NCBI GenBank assembly: GCA_049889655.1
Contig: JBMHCY010000119.1
Span: 1 to 6,856 of the forward strand
DNA length: 6,856 nucleotides
DNA from: UBA1172 sp049889655
GTDB lineage: Bacteria > Pseudomonadota > Alphaproteobacteria > Puniceispirillales > UBA1172
Direction: 5' to 3'
This document shows positions 1 to 6,495 of the stretch, piece after piece. Numbering within the stretch: the stretch's first letter is position 1; each line of letters opens with the position of its first letter. The notes beneath the pieces were generated by a model. That model worked only from the letters and a program-made list of their open reading frames with translations, did no database searches and was not told where the DNA came from. The position numbers were made by a program, and so were the translations under genes.

Positions 1-804
1 GTTACTGTCTTCAACCTGTTCTTTGAGAATTCCACCCGGACAAGGGTGTCGTTTGATCTCGCCGCCCGCCGGGTCGGGGCGTCGGTGGTCAGCGTGCCTG
101 TCTCCACCTCATCGATCAAGAAAGGCGAAAGCCTGCTTGATACGGCGGTGACGCTAAACGCCATGCAGCCCGATATTCTGGTCATGCGGCATCAGCATTC
201 GGGGGCGGCGTTGCTGCTCTCGCAACACGTCGATGCGGCGGTGATCAACGCCGGTGACGGCCGCCACGAGCACCCCACCCAGGCGCTGCTTGATGCGCTG
301 ACGATCCGCCGCCGCCTCGGTGATATCACCGGGCTCAAGATCGCGATCTGCGGAGACATCGCCAATTCCCGGGTGGCCCGCTCGAACATCCACCTGCTAT
401 CGACCCTTGGGGCGGAAATCCGCCTTGTCAGCCCCGCCACCCTGCTGCCTGCGGGGATCGAGGCGATGGGGGTGGAAACCCATCACGACATTATGGAAGG
501 TATTCGCGGCGTTGATATTGTCATGCTGCTGCGGCTCCAGACGGAACGAATGCAGGGCACGGAAACGCCATCCCAGCGCGAATATTTCCATCTCTTCGGG
601 CTTGATGCCCAGAAACTGGCTGCGGCCAGCCCCGGGGCGTTGATCATGCATCCAGGGCCAATGAACCGCGGTGTGGAAATTGACAGCCACCTCGCCGATG
701 ATCACGAACGCAGCCTTATCACCACCCAGGTTGAAATGGGCGTCGCCATTCGCATGGCCTGCCTTGAGGCCGTGGCTGCCCGCCGCAAGGGAGCCCGATC
801 ATGA
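1..804 (+). CDS. pyrB: Aspartate carbamoyltransferase catalytic chain, 5'-truncated by window edge
   Basis: The enzyme joins carbamoyl phosphate and L-aspartate to give N-carbamoyl-L-aspartate, the committed step of de novo pyrimidine synthesis in the cytoplasm. The reading frame is open from base 1 and ends at TGA 802-804, giving 267 visible residues. Catalytic chains are usually about 300-320 residues, so roughly 45-50 N-terminal residues lie outside the window. The carbamoyl-phosphate loop FFENSTRTR is at bases 19-45. The second-subunit loop KKGESLLDT (119-145) carries the catalytic lysine region. HPTQALLD (271-294) is the phosphate-domain signature. LLRLQTERM (526-552) and HPGPMNRGVEI (649-681) line the aspartate-domain site. 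A GTG at 46-48 is internal to the conserved motif and cannot be the true start. The gene overlaps the next by 4 bp, so the two are probably translationally coupled. No pyrI-type regulatory chain is visible downstream. Identification is secure. Confidence 0.97.
   Translation, partial: VTVFNLFFENSTRTRVSFDLAARRVGASVVSVPVSTSSIKKGESLLDTAVTLNAMQPDILVMRHQHSGAALLLSQHVDAAVINAGDGRHEHPTQALLDALTIRRRLGDITGLKIAICGDIANSRVARSNIHLLSTLGAEIRLVSPATLLPAGIEAMGVETHHDIMEGIRGVDIVMLLRLQTERMQGTETPSQREYFHLFGLDAQKLAAASPGALIMHPGPMNRGVEIDSHLADDHERSLITTQVEMGVAIRMACLEAVAARRKGARS
787..793 (+). promoter_or_regulatory. Strong Shine-Dalgarno sequence for the pyrC-like gene
   Basis: The sequence AAGGGAG sits inside the last codons of pyrB, 7 nt before the ATG at 801. 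It is the clearest ribosome-binding site in the window and fixes the start of the dihydroorotase-like gene at the ATGA overlap. This suggests the protein is made efficiently alongside PyrB, as expected for a partner subunit. Confidence 0.75.
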
Positions 805-2087
805 AACCGGTCTTCTTCACCAATGCCCGGCTGATCGACCCGGCTTCGGGGCTGGATACCCTGGGCACGCTGCTTGTCGAAAACGGTGTCATCGCGGCGG
901 TCAATGCCGGCGGCAAACCCCCGAAAGAGGCCACGGTGATCGATGCCGGCGGGGCCGTGCTGGCACCGGGGCTGATCGATATGCGGGTGCAGTCGCGCAA
1001 CCCCGGTCATGCACATCAGGAAAGCCGCACCTCACTGGCCCGTGCCGCTGCCGCCGGGGGGATCACCTCGCTGGTCTGCCTGCCGAACACCAACCCCGTG
1101 CTGGACGAACCCGACAGCCTTGCCGCCCTGATCCGCCATGATAACCGTGCCGAGGCCCCGCGGCTCTATGCCTATGGGGCAGCCACCCAGGGGCTTGAAG
1201 ATAAGGCCATGGCCGAACTGGGGCTGCTGGCTGAAGCCGGGGCGGTGGGCTTCACCAATGCGATCAGGCCAATCTCAGGCAGCCTGATGATGCGGCGGAT
1301 CATGGATTACGCGGCCATGCTTGATAAACCGGTGATCCAGCACGCCGAAGACCTGGCGCTTTCCCATGATGGCGAGATGAACGAAGGCGAAAACTCAACC
1401 CGCCTCGGCCTGCGGGGGATACCGGCCGAGTCTGAAGAGATTATGATCGCCCGTGACCTGACACTGGCCCGGTTGACCGGGGCCCGCTATCATATTGCCC
1501 ATGTCTCGACCCGCCGCGGGGTGGAATTGATCCGCCGTGCCAAGGCAGAGGGTATCGCCGTGACAGCCGATACCGCCCCGCCCTATTTTATGCTCAACGA
1601 TCTGGCGGTGATGGAATACGACACGCGCTTTCAGCTCAACCCGCCGCTGCGAAGCGATGATGACCGTCTCGCCATTCTTGAAGGCATCGCCGATGGCACG
1701 ATCGATTGCATAGCCAGCGACCACGCCCCCCATGACCGGGATTCCAAACTGCTGCCCTTCGGCCTTGCGGCGCGCGGGGCTTCCGGGCTTGAAACCCTGC
1801 TCGCGATGGTTGTCGGGCTGTCGGTTCAGGGTGTTGTCTCCCTGTCGCGGGCGCTTGAAATGGTGACGAGTGCCCCGGCAACACTGCTTGATCTGCCTGG
1901 CGGCAGCCTCATGGAAGGGGCCGCGGCCGACCTCGTGCTGATTGACCCTGACCGTGGCTGGCAGGTGCGGGGAGAAAACTTTCATTCGCTGTCGAAAAGC
2001 ACACCGTTCGAAGGCCAACCCGTGCAGGGAATGGTGATCTCGACCTGGGTCGACGGGGTGATGATCCATCCTGCCGAGATGGATTGA
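801..2087 (+). CDS. pyrC: Dihydroorotase homologue with degenerate metal site (PyrX-like), 428 aa
   Basis: The full length and fold match class I dihydroorotase, an amidohydrolase-type TIM barrel that cyclises carbamoyl aspartate to dihydroorotate. The N-terminal beta strands, LAPGLID (residues 54-60), LPNTNPV (94-100), HAED (181-184), HIAHVST (231-237), LNPPLRS (279-285) and SDHAPH (306-311) align with family motifs. Key metal ligands are altered. The DxHxHxR motif reads D60-M-R62-V-Q64-S-R66, so both histidines are missing. The usual S-D-D-G segment reads T152-N153-A154-I155, so the metal-ligand aspartate is Asn. The TPHH segment reads APPY (259-262). H181, H234 and D307 remain, as do substrate-binding-type R66, N96 and N280. 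In pseudomonads a similar inactive homologue (PyrC', also called PyrX) is needed structurally for ATCase assembly. I infer the same role here, given the 4-bp overlap with pyrB and the strong RBS. Automatic annotation would probably call it dihydroorotase. The family is sure; loss of catalysis is an inference from sequence. Confidence 0.93.
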   Translation: MKPVFFTNARLIDPASGLDTLGTLLVENGVIAAVNAGGKPPKEATVIDAGGAVLAPGLIDMRVQSRNPGHAHQESRTSLARAAAAGGITSLVCLPNTNPVLDEPDSLAALIRHDNRAEAPRLYAYGAATQGLEDKAMAELGLLAEAGAVGFTNAIRPISGSLMMRRIMDYAAMLDKPVIQHAEDLALSHDGEMNEGENSTRLGLRGIPAESEEIMIARDLTLARLTGARYHIAHVSTRRGVELIRRAKAEGIAVTADTAPPYFMLNDLAVMEYDTRFQLNPPLRSDDDRLAILEGIADGTIDCIASDHAPHDRDSKLLPFGLAARGASGLETLLAMVVGLSVQGVVSLSRALEMVTSAPATLLDLPGGSLMEGAAADLVLIDPDRGWQVRGENFHSLSKSTPFEGQPVQGMVISTWVDGVMIHPAEMD

Positions 2088-2092
2088 CAGCC

Positions 2093-2689
2093 ATGGTTGA
2101 TCTGCTTCTCACCGGCGGCTTTGCCTATCTGCTGGCATCGATCCCTTTCGGGATCGTTATTGCGGCACTGTTCGGGCTCGGTGACCTGCGCCGCATCGGC
2201 AGCGGCAATATCGGGGCCACCAATGTTCTGCGTACCGGCAACAAAGCCGCTGCCGCCCTGACGCTCCTGCTTGACAGCGGCAAAGGCGCAGCGGCGGTGG
2301 TGATCACCGCCCAGACGACAGGCCAGCCTGATGCCGTTGCCGTGGCGGCGGTGATGAGCGTCATCGGCCATTGCTTTCCCGTATGGCTCGGGTTTCGCGG
2401 CGGCAAAGGCGTGGCCACCGGCATCGGTGTCGTCCTGGCAATGCATCCGCTCTCCGGCGTGGTGATGTGCGGCACCTGGCTGGCAACGGCGGCGGTGGGG
2501 CGAATTTCCTCACTCGCGGCCATGGTCAGTTATCTGGCGGCTCCGCTTAGCCTGTGGCTGCTCCTGCCGCCACCGCAGCAACTGCCCTTCAGCCTTGCCG
2601 CGGGATTGATCGCCATCATTTCCATCAGCCGCCACAAGGCGAATATCACCCGCCTGCTTGCCGGGGAAGAGCCGCGCATCGGCCAATAA
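2093..2689 (+). CDS. plsY: Acyl-phosphate:glycerol-3-phosphate acyltransferase PlsY
   Basis: This integral inner-membrane enzyme transfers the acyl group from acyl-phosphate (made by PlsX) to glycerol-3-phosphate, giving lysophosphatidic acid, the first step of phospholipid synthesis. From ATG 2093 the product is 198 aa, close to the usual 200 or so. It is strongly hydrophobic with about five membrane segments. The family motifs appear in order: SIPFG (residues 16-20), GSGNIGATNVLR (36-47) with the conserved Ser and Arg, DSGKG (61-65), H93 followed by FRGGKGVATG (101-110) as the glycine-rich phosphate-binding loop, and the C-terminal H181-x-x-N184 with E192 just before the end. A TTG at 2084 would add three residues and overlap the pyrC stop by 4 bp. 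I prefer the ATG because of its codon, but the Shine-Dalgarno evidence is weak for both (GAG at 2076-2078). The close spacing indicates cotranscription with pyrB-pyrC, although the function is unrelated to pyrimidines. Confidence 0.95.
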   Translation: MVDLLLTGGFAYLLASIPFGIVIAALFGLGDLRRIGSGNIGATNVLRTGNKAAAALTLLLDSGKGAAAVVITAQTTGQPDAVAVAAVMSVIGHCFPVWLGFRGGKGVATGIGVVLAMHPLSGVVMCGTWLATAAVGRISSLAAMVSYLAAPLSLWLLLPPPQQLPFSLAAGLIAIISISRHKANITRLLAGEEPRIGQ

Positions 2690-2704
2690 CTTTCCGTCTG
2701 AAGT

Positions 2705-2719
2705 TTAAGAGTATCTTAA
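2705..2719. repeat. Perfect inverted repeat followed by T5 in plsY-dprA gap
   Basis: TTAAGA and TCTTAA form 6-bp arms around a 3-nt GTA centre, followed directly by five T (2720-2724). The repeat lies in a 55-nt AT-rich island within otherwise GC-rich DNA. It could be a weak intrinsic terminator after plsY, since it is a hairpin with a U-tract, but the stem is nearly all A-U and short. It could instead be an operator before dprA. It contains TATCTT (2712-2717), which resembles a -10 element, but I find no good -35 at the right distance. Confidence 0.4.
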
Positions 2720-2744
2720 TTTTTACGTGCTAGGTTTTCATCCC

Positions 2745-3848
2745 ATGCGACAGGATGAAAAAATAGCCCGGCTGCGACTGATCCGCAGCACCAATATCGG
2801 CCCGGTCACAAGTTTTCTGCTGATTAGTCGCTATGGCAGTGCTATTGAGGCCATCCAGGCCCTGCCGGAATTGATGAAGCGCAGCCGCACGAGGGCCAAA
2901 CTGGCCAGCATCAAATCCGTTGAAAAGGAATTCCGCCAGGTTGAATCTCTGGGTGGCCAGATACTGGTCCGGGGCGAGGAAAAATACCCCCCCGCCTTTA
3001 ACGCCTATGATGATGCCCCCGGGGCGATCACCATTCTCGGCCATGCGGCACTGCTGCAGAAACCGCTGATCGCCATGGTCGGCTCCCGTAATGCATCGGT
3101 AAACGCCTGCCGGTTTGCCAGCGACCTTGCCTATGATCTCGGTGGTTACGGTTATGTAATTGTCTCCGGCATGGCCCGGGGGATTGATCGTCACGCCCAT
3201 GAAGGCGGGCTTGAATACGGCACGGTGGCGGTGCTGGCCGGTGGGGTTGACCAGATCTACCCGCGCGAGAATAACAATCTCTATCATCGTCTTGCCGAAG
3301 AAGGGGCGATCATCTCCGAGATGCCACTGGGGCTGCAGCCCATGGCGCGGCATTTCCCCATCCGCAATCGCCTGATCGCCTCCCTTGGGGTGGCCACCAT
3401 CGTTGTTGAGGCCGGGCTGAAATCCGGCTCGCTGATCACAGCACGCGAAGCCAACGAACGCGGGCGGGAGGTTATGGCCGTCCCCGGATCACCACGCGAC
3501 CCGCGTGCCCAGGGATGCAACAGCCTGATCCGTGACGGTGCCACCCTTGTCCAGAATGCGGCGGATGTGACCGAGGCTGTCAGAACCCCGGAACTTGGTG
3601 ATCCCGGCTATCAGAAATGGCGGCTCGGGCCCTCGGTGAATGAGCCTGTCGAGGAAGATGTTCTGCCTGAGGCGCGTGAAATTCTGCTTGAAATGCTTGG
3701 CTACGATGCCACCGAGGTTGACGAATTGATCCGTCAGTGTCATTTCTCTCCAGCGGTGGTGATCGTCGCATTGCTTGAACTTGAACTGGCCGGAAAGATC
3801 ACAAGACATTTCGGCAATCGGGTTTCGCGGCGTTACGATGATGATTAA
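2745..3848 (+). CDS. dprA: DNA-processing protein DprA (Smf)
   Basis: DprA binds incoming single-stranded DNA in the cytoplasm, protects it and loads RecA during natural transformation. It is also widespread in bacteria not known to be competent. From ATG 2745 the protein has 367 residues, a normal length. Residues 1 to about 60 form the N-terminal helical SAM-like region. The extended Rossmann domain spans about 75-280 and contains VGSRNAS (112-118), SGMARGID (141-148), FPIRNRLIA (204-212), the SGSLITA stretch (from G228), VPGSP (246-250) and GCNSLIRDGA (257-266). A C-terminal winged-helix domain follows (about 308-363), so this is the three-domain form. A GTG at 2727 would add six residues. 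I chose the ATG because family N-termini begin at about this point and an AGG lies 10 nt upstream. The gene stands apart from both neighbours, with 55 nt before and 70 nt after it. No other competence gene is in view. Confidence 0.95.
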   Translation: MRQDEKIARLRLIRSTNIGPVTSFLLISRYGSAIEAIQALPELMKRSRTRAKLASIKSVEKEFRQVESLGGQILVRGEEKYPPAFNAYDDAPGAITILGHAALLQKPLIAMVGSRNASVNACRFASDLAYDLGGYGYVIVSGMARGIDRHAHEGGLEYGTVAVLAGGVDQIYPRENNNLYHRLAEEGAIISEMPLGLQPMARHFPIRNRLIASLGVATIVVEAGLKSGSLITAREANERGREVMAVPGSPRDPRAQGCNSLIRDGATLVQNAADVTEAVRTPELGDPGYQKWRLGPSVNEPVEEDVLPEAREILLEMLGYDATEVDELIRQCHFSPAVVIVALLELELAGKITRHFGNRVSRRYDDD

Positions 3849-3873
3849 CACCTTGTATTGAAATTCATATCTT
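3845..3873 (+). promoter_or_regulatory. Candidate sigma70-type promoter for topA-rnr
   Basis: TTAACA (3845-3850, five of six matches to the -35 consensus) is followed by a 17-nt spacer and TATCTT (3868-3873, four of six matches to the -10 consensus). The -35 overlaps the dprA stop codon. Transcription would start near 3880, giving a leader of about 40 nt before the topA ATG. This was found by eye. Alphaproteobacterial promoters are often degenerate, so this remains a candidate. Confidence 0.4.
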
Positions 3874-3892
3874 GCCGCCTGACCTGGCGGCA
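3873..3892. repeat. GC-rich inverted repeat in topA leader
   Basis: TGCCGCC (3873-3879) and GGCGGCA (3886-3892) are perfect 7-bp arms around the 6-nt centre TGACCT. No T-tract follows, so it is not a standard intrinsic terminator for dprA. It covers the expected transcription start of the candidate topA promoter. It could therefore act as a DNA operator site, or as an RNA hairpin in transcripts reading through from dprA. Confidence 0.5.
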
Positions 3893-3918
3893 TACAGAAG
3901 ACAAAGTGTGGATACTGC

Positions 3919-6492
3919 ATGAAACTCGTTGTTGTCGAATCACCTGCCAAAGCCAAAACGATCAACAAGTATCTTGGTGATGATTACCTCGTGGTCGCGT
4001 CAGTGGGCCATATCCGTGATTTGCCCCGACAGGACGGCTCGGTCGATCCTGACAACGACTTTGCAATGAAATGGCAGGTTGCCGACAGCAAGAAGGAGCC
4101 GATCGGCAAGATTAATTCTGCACTCAAAAAAGCCTCGAAACTGATCCTCGCAACTGACCCGGACCGCGAAGGGGAAGCGATTTCCTGGCATATCCAGGAA
4201 GTGATGAACCAGAAAAACGCCATCGGCTCGACCCCGGTTGAGCGTGTTGTTTTCAACGAGATCACCAAAAACGCGATCCTTGATGCGATGGAAAACCCGC
4301 GCCAGATCAACAGCGAGCTGGTGGATGCCTATCTTGCCCGGCGTGCCCTCGATTATCTTGTCGGCTTCGGCATCTCGCCTGTGCTCTGGCGGAAACTGCC
4401 CGGGGCGCGTTCCGCCGGGCGTGTGCAATCGGTGGCACTGAAACTGATCTGCGAGCGCGAGGCCGAAATCGAAGCCTTCAAGGCCGATGAATTCTGGACC
4501 GTGGATGCTGTTGTCGAAAACGCCTCAGGCCAGCAGTTCCCGGCAAGGCTGACCCATCTTGACGGCAGCAAACTGGATAAGCTCAGCCTTGCCAACGAAA
4601 CCATGGCAACAGCAGCGGTCAATGCTGTCAACGGGGCAACGCTTCAGGTCGGTACGGTCGAAACCAAGCGGATGAAGCGCAACCCGCAGCCGCCCTTCAC
4701 CACCTCGACCCTGCAACAGGAAGCCAGCCGCAAACTCGGCTTTGCCGCCAGCCGCACGATGCGGGTTGCCCAGAAACTCTATGAAGGGATCAATATCGGC
4801 AGCGAAACAACCGGGCTCATCACCTATATGCGGACAGACGGCGTCCAGCTCGGTCAGGAAGCGATCAGCAGCATCCGCAAGGCGGTTACAGACCTGAAAG
4901 GCAGCCGCTATCTGCCGACAAGCCCGCGCATCTATAAATCCAAGGCTGCCAACGCCCAGGAAGCCCATGAAGCAATCCGACCCACGGATATTATGCGGAA
5001 ACCCGAAGATATCGCCCGGTTTCTCGATGATGACCAGCGCAAACTCTATGACCTGATCTGGAAGCGGACCATCGCCAGCCAGATGCAATCGGCTGAACTG
5101 GACCAGACCCGTGCCGATATTCTCGATGCCGATGGCCGTTGTGCCCTGCGTGCGACTGGCTCGATCATTGTTTTCGACGGGTTCCTCTCCGTCTATCGGG
5201 AAGACCGTGATGAAGCCGACAAAAACGGTGACGATGACAAAAACCGCATTCTGCCGCCGCTGGCCAGTGGTGATGCAATCAAGCAGATCACGGTGACACC
5301 GGAACAGCATTTCACCCAGCCGCCGCCCCGCTTCACCGATGCCAGCCTTGTCAAGCGGATGGAAGAACTGGGGATCGGCCGTCCGTCGACCTATGCGAGC
5401 ACGCTGTCAGTGCTCCAGGACCGGGATTACGTGATCAAGGATCGCGGCCGGTTCATCCCGGAAAACCGCGGCCGTATCGTCTCTGCGTTTCTGGAAAGTT
5501 TCTTCGCCCGCTATGTCGAATACGGCTTCACCGCCCGGCTTGAGGAAGACCTCGACAGAATCTCCGACGGCAAGCTTGAATGGAAAAGCCTGCTGAAAGA
5601 TTTCTGGCAGGATTTCAAGGCGCAGATCGACGGCATGATTGATCTCAGCCGCGGTGATGTGCTCGAAAAGGTGGATACCCTGCTCGAACAGCATTTCTTC
5701 CCCGCCGATGAAAGCGGCAAGCCGATGCGCCAGTGCCAGCATTGCAGCAACGGCACGCTCGGGCTGCAGATGGGGCGTTACGGGGCGTTTATCGGCTGTT
5801 CCAACTATCCGGAATGCAAATATACCCGCCAGATCAATCAGGACGGTGAAGACAACGGCCAGGATGAGCAAATGGCCGGCGGCGACCGTTGCCTTGGCAC
5901 TGATCCGGAAAGCGGCATGGAAATCTGGCTGCGGAAAGGGCCTTACGGGGTCTATGTCCAGCGCGGCGGCCTTGAGGAAAAGAAACCGAAACGATCGAGC
6001 CTGCCCAAGAACATGGATGTGGCCAGCATGGATCTCGCCAAGGGGCTGGCCCTCTTGGCCCTGCCGCGGGAGATCGGCACGCATCCTGATACGCAGGAGA
6101 TGATCCAGGCCGGGATCGGCCGCTACGGGCCCTACCTGAAATACGCTGATGCCTATATCAGCATTCCCGCCGATGACACAGTCATCACCATCGGGATCAA
6201 TCACGCGGTGACGATGATCAACGAATCCGGCCAGAAGATCGGCCGCAACCTCGGCAAGGCCGAAGACGGCGGCGATATCAAGGTTAAGTCAGGCCGCTTC
6301 GGGCCCTATGTCGAACTGGGCAGCATCCGCGCCACCATCCCCAAGACGATGGATCCAGAGGCGATTACCCTCGAAGAGGCGATCAAACTCATCGAAGCGA
6401 AAAAGGCTCGTGGCCCTGGTCGCACCCGCGCCAAGAAGGCTGCCAAATCCGCTTCAGGCAAGAAAAAAGCCCGCAAGAAATCGGCATCCTGA
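3919..6492 (+). CDS. topA: DNA topoisomerase I (type IA)
   Basis: TopA relaxes negatively supercoiled DNA by single-strand cleavage and strand passage, counteracting gyrase during transcription and replication. The product is 857 residues, typical for the class. The TOPRIM domain occupies about residues 1-130, with E7 in VVESPAKAKT and the acidic TDPDREGEA motif (79-87; D80, D82). The toroidal type IA core follows. The catalytic tyrosine is Y303 in GLITYMRTDG (299-308), with R305 next to it. MEELGIGRPSTYA (481-493) is a further family signature. One C4 zinc finger is visible (C606, C609, C627, C633). An acidic linker (about 639-656) leads to C-terminal DNA-binding repeats marked by KGPYGVYV (673-680), GRYGPYLKY (734-742) and GRFGPYVEL (792-800). 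The end (about 828-857) is a disordered Lys/Arg/Ala tail, likely to bind DNA or RNA polymerase. The ATG at 3919 begins the conserved MKLVVVESPAKAK, which fixes the start; GGA at 3910-3912 is a modest RBS. rnr follows 3 nt later. Confidence 0.98.
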   Translation: MKLVVVESPAKAKTINKYLGDDYLVVASVGHIRDLPRQDGSVDPDNDFAMKWQVADSKKEPIGKINSALKKASKLILATDPDREGEAISWHIQEVMNQKNAIGSTPVERVVFNEITKNAILDAMENPRQINSELVDAYLARRALDYLVGFGISPVLWRKLPGARSAGRVQSVALKLICEREAEIEAFKADEFWTVDAVVENASGQQFPARLTHLDGSKLDKLSLANETMATAAVNAVNGATLQVGTVETKRMKRNPQPPFTTSTLQQEASRKLGFAASRTMRVAQKLYEGINIGSETTGLITYMRTDGVQLGQEAISSIRKAVTDLKGSRYLPTSPRIYKSKAANAQEAHEAIRPTDIMRKPEDIARFLDDDQRKLYDLIWKRTIASQMQSAELDQTRADILDADGRCALRATGSIIVFDGFLSVYREDRDEADKNGDDDKNRILPPLASGDAIKQITVTPEQHFTQPPPRFTDASLVKRMEELGIGRPSTYASTLSVLQDRDYVIKDRGRFIPENRGRIVSAFLESFFARYVEYGFTARLEEDLDRISDGKLEWKSLLKDFWQDFKAQIDGMIDLSRGDVLEKVDTLLEQHFFPADESGKPMRQCQHCSNGTLGLQMGRYGAFIGCSNYPECKYTRQINQDGEDNGQDEQMAGGDRCLGTDPESGMEIWLRKGPYGVYVQRGGLEEKKPKRSSLPKNMDVASMDLAKGLALLALPREIGTHPDTQEMIQAGIGRYGPYLKYADAYISIPADDTVITIGINHAVTMINESGQKIGRNLGKAEDGGDIKVKSGRFGPYVELGSIRATIPKTMDPEAITLEEAIKLIEAKKARGPGRTRAKKAAKSASGKKKARKKSAS

Positions 6493-6495
6493 TCC

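Noticed and set aside
46..48. GTG as a start codon for pyrB
   Set aside because: It lies directly after STRTR in the conserved carbamoyl-phosphate loop, so the true start is upstream of the window.
671..1141. Forward frame of 156 codons across the pyrB-pyrC junction
   Set aside because: It overlaps two well-supported genes in another frame, and its Pro/Arg/Cys-rich product is typical of an out-of-frame GC-rich translation.
1395..2069. Long reverse-strand open frame (224 codons) opposite the pyrC-like gene
   Set aside because: It lies fully within a clear gene, its translation shows no family motif, and long antisense frames are expected in GC-rich coding DNA.
4525..5310. Reverse-strand open frame of 261 codons opposite topA
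   Set aside because: It is a shadow of the topA codon pattern. The composition is unlike a real protein and no motif or RBS context supports it.
5407..6204. Reverse-strand open frame of 265 codons opposite topA
   Set aside because: Same reasoning: conserved TopA motifs on the + strand explain the sequence completely.
6415..6489. Lysine/alanine-rich end of topA as a separate histone-like element or a fusion
   Set aside because: Basic low-complexity tails are common at the C-terminus of proteobacterial TopA, and the frame is continuous with the repeats before it.
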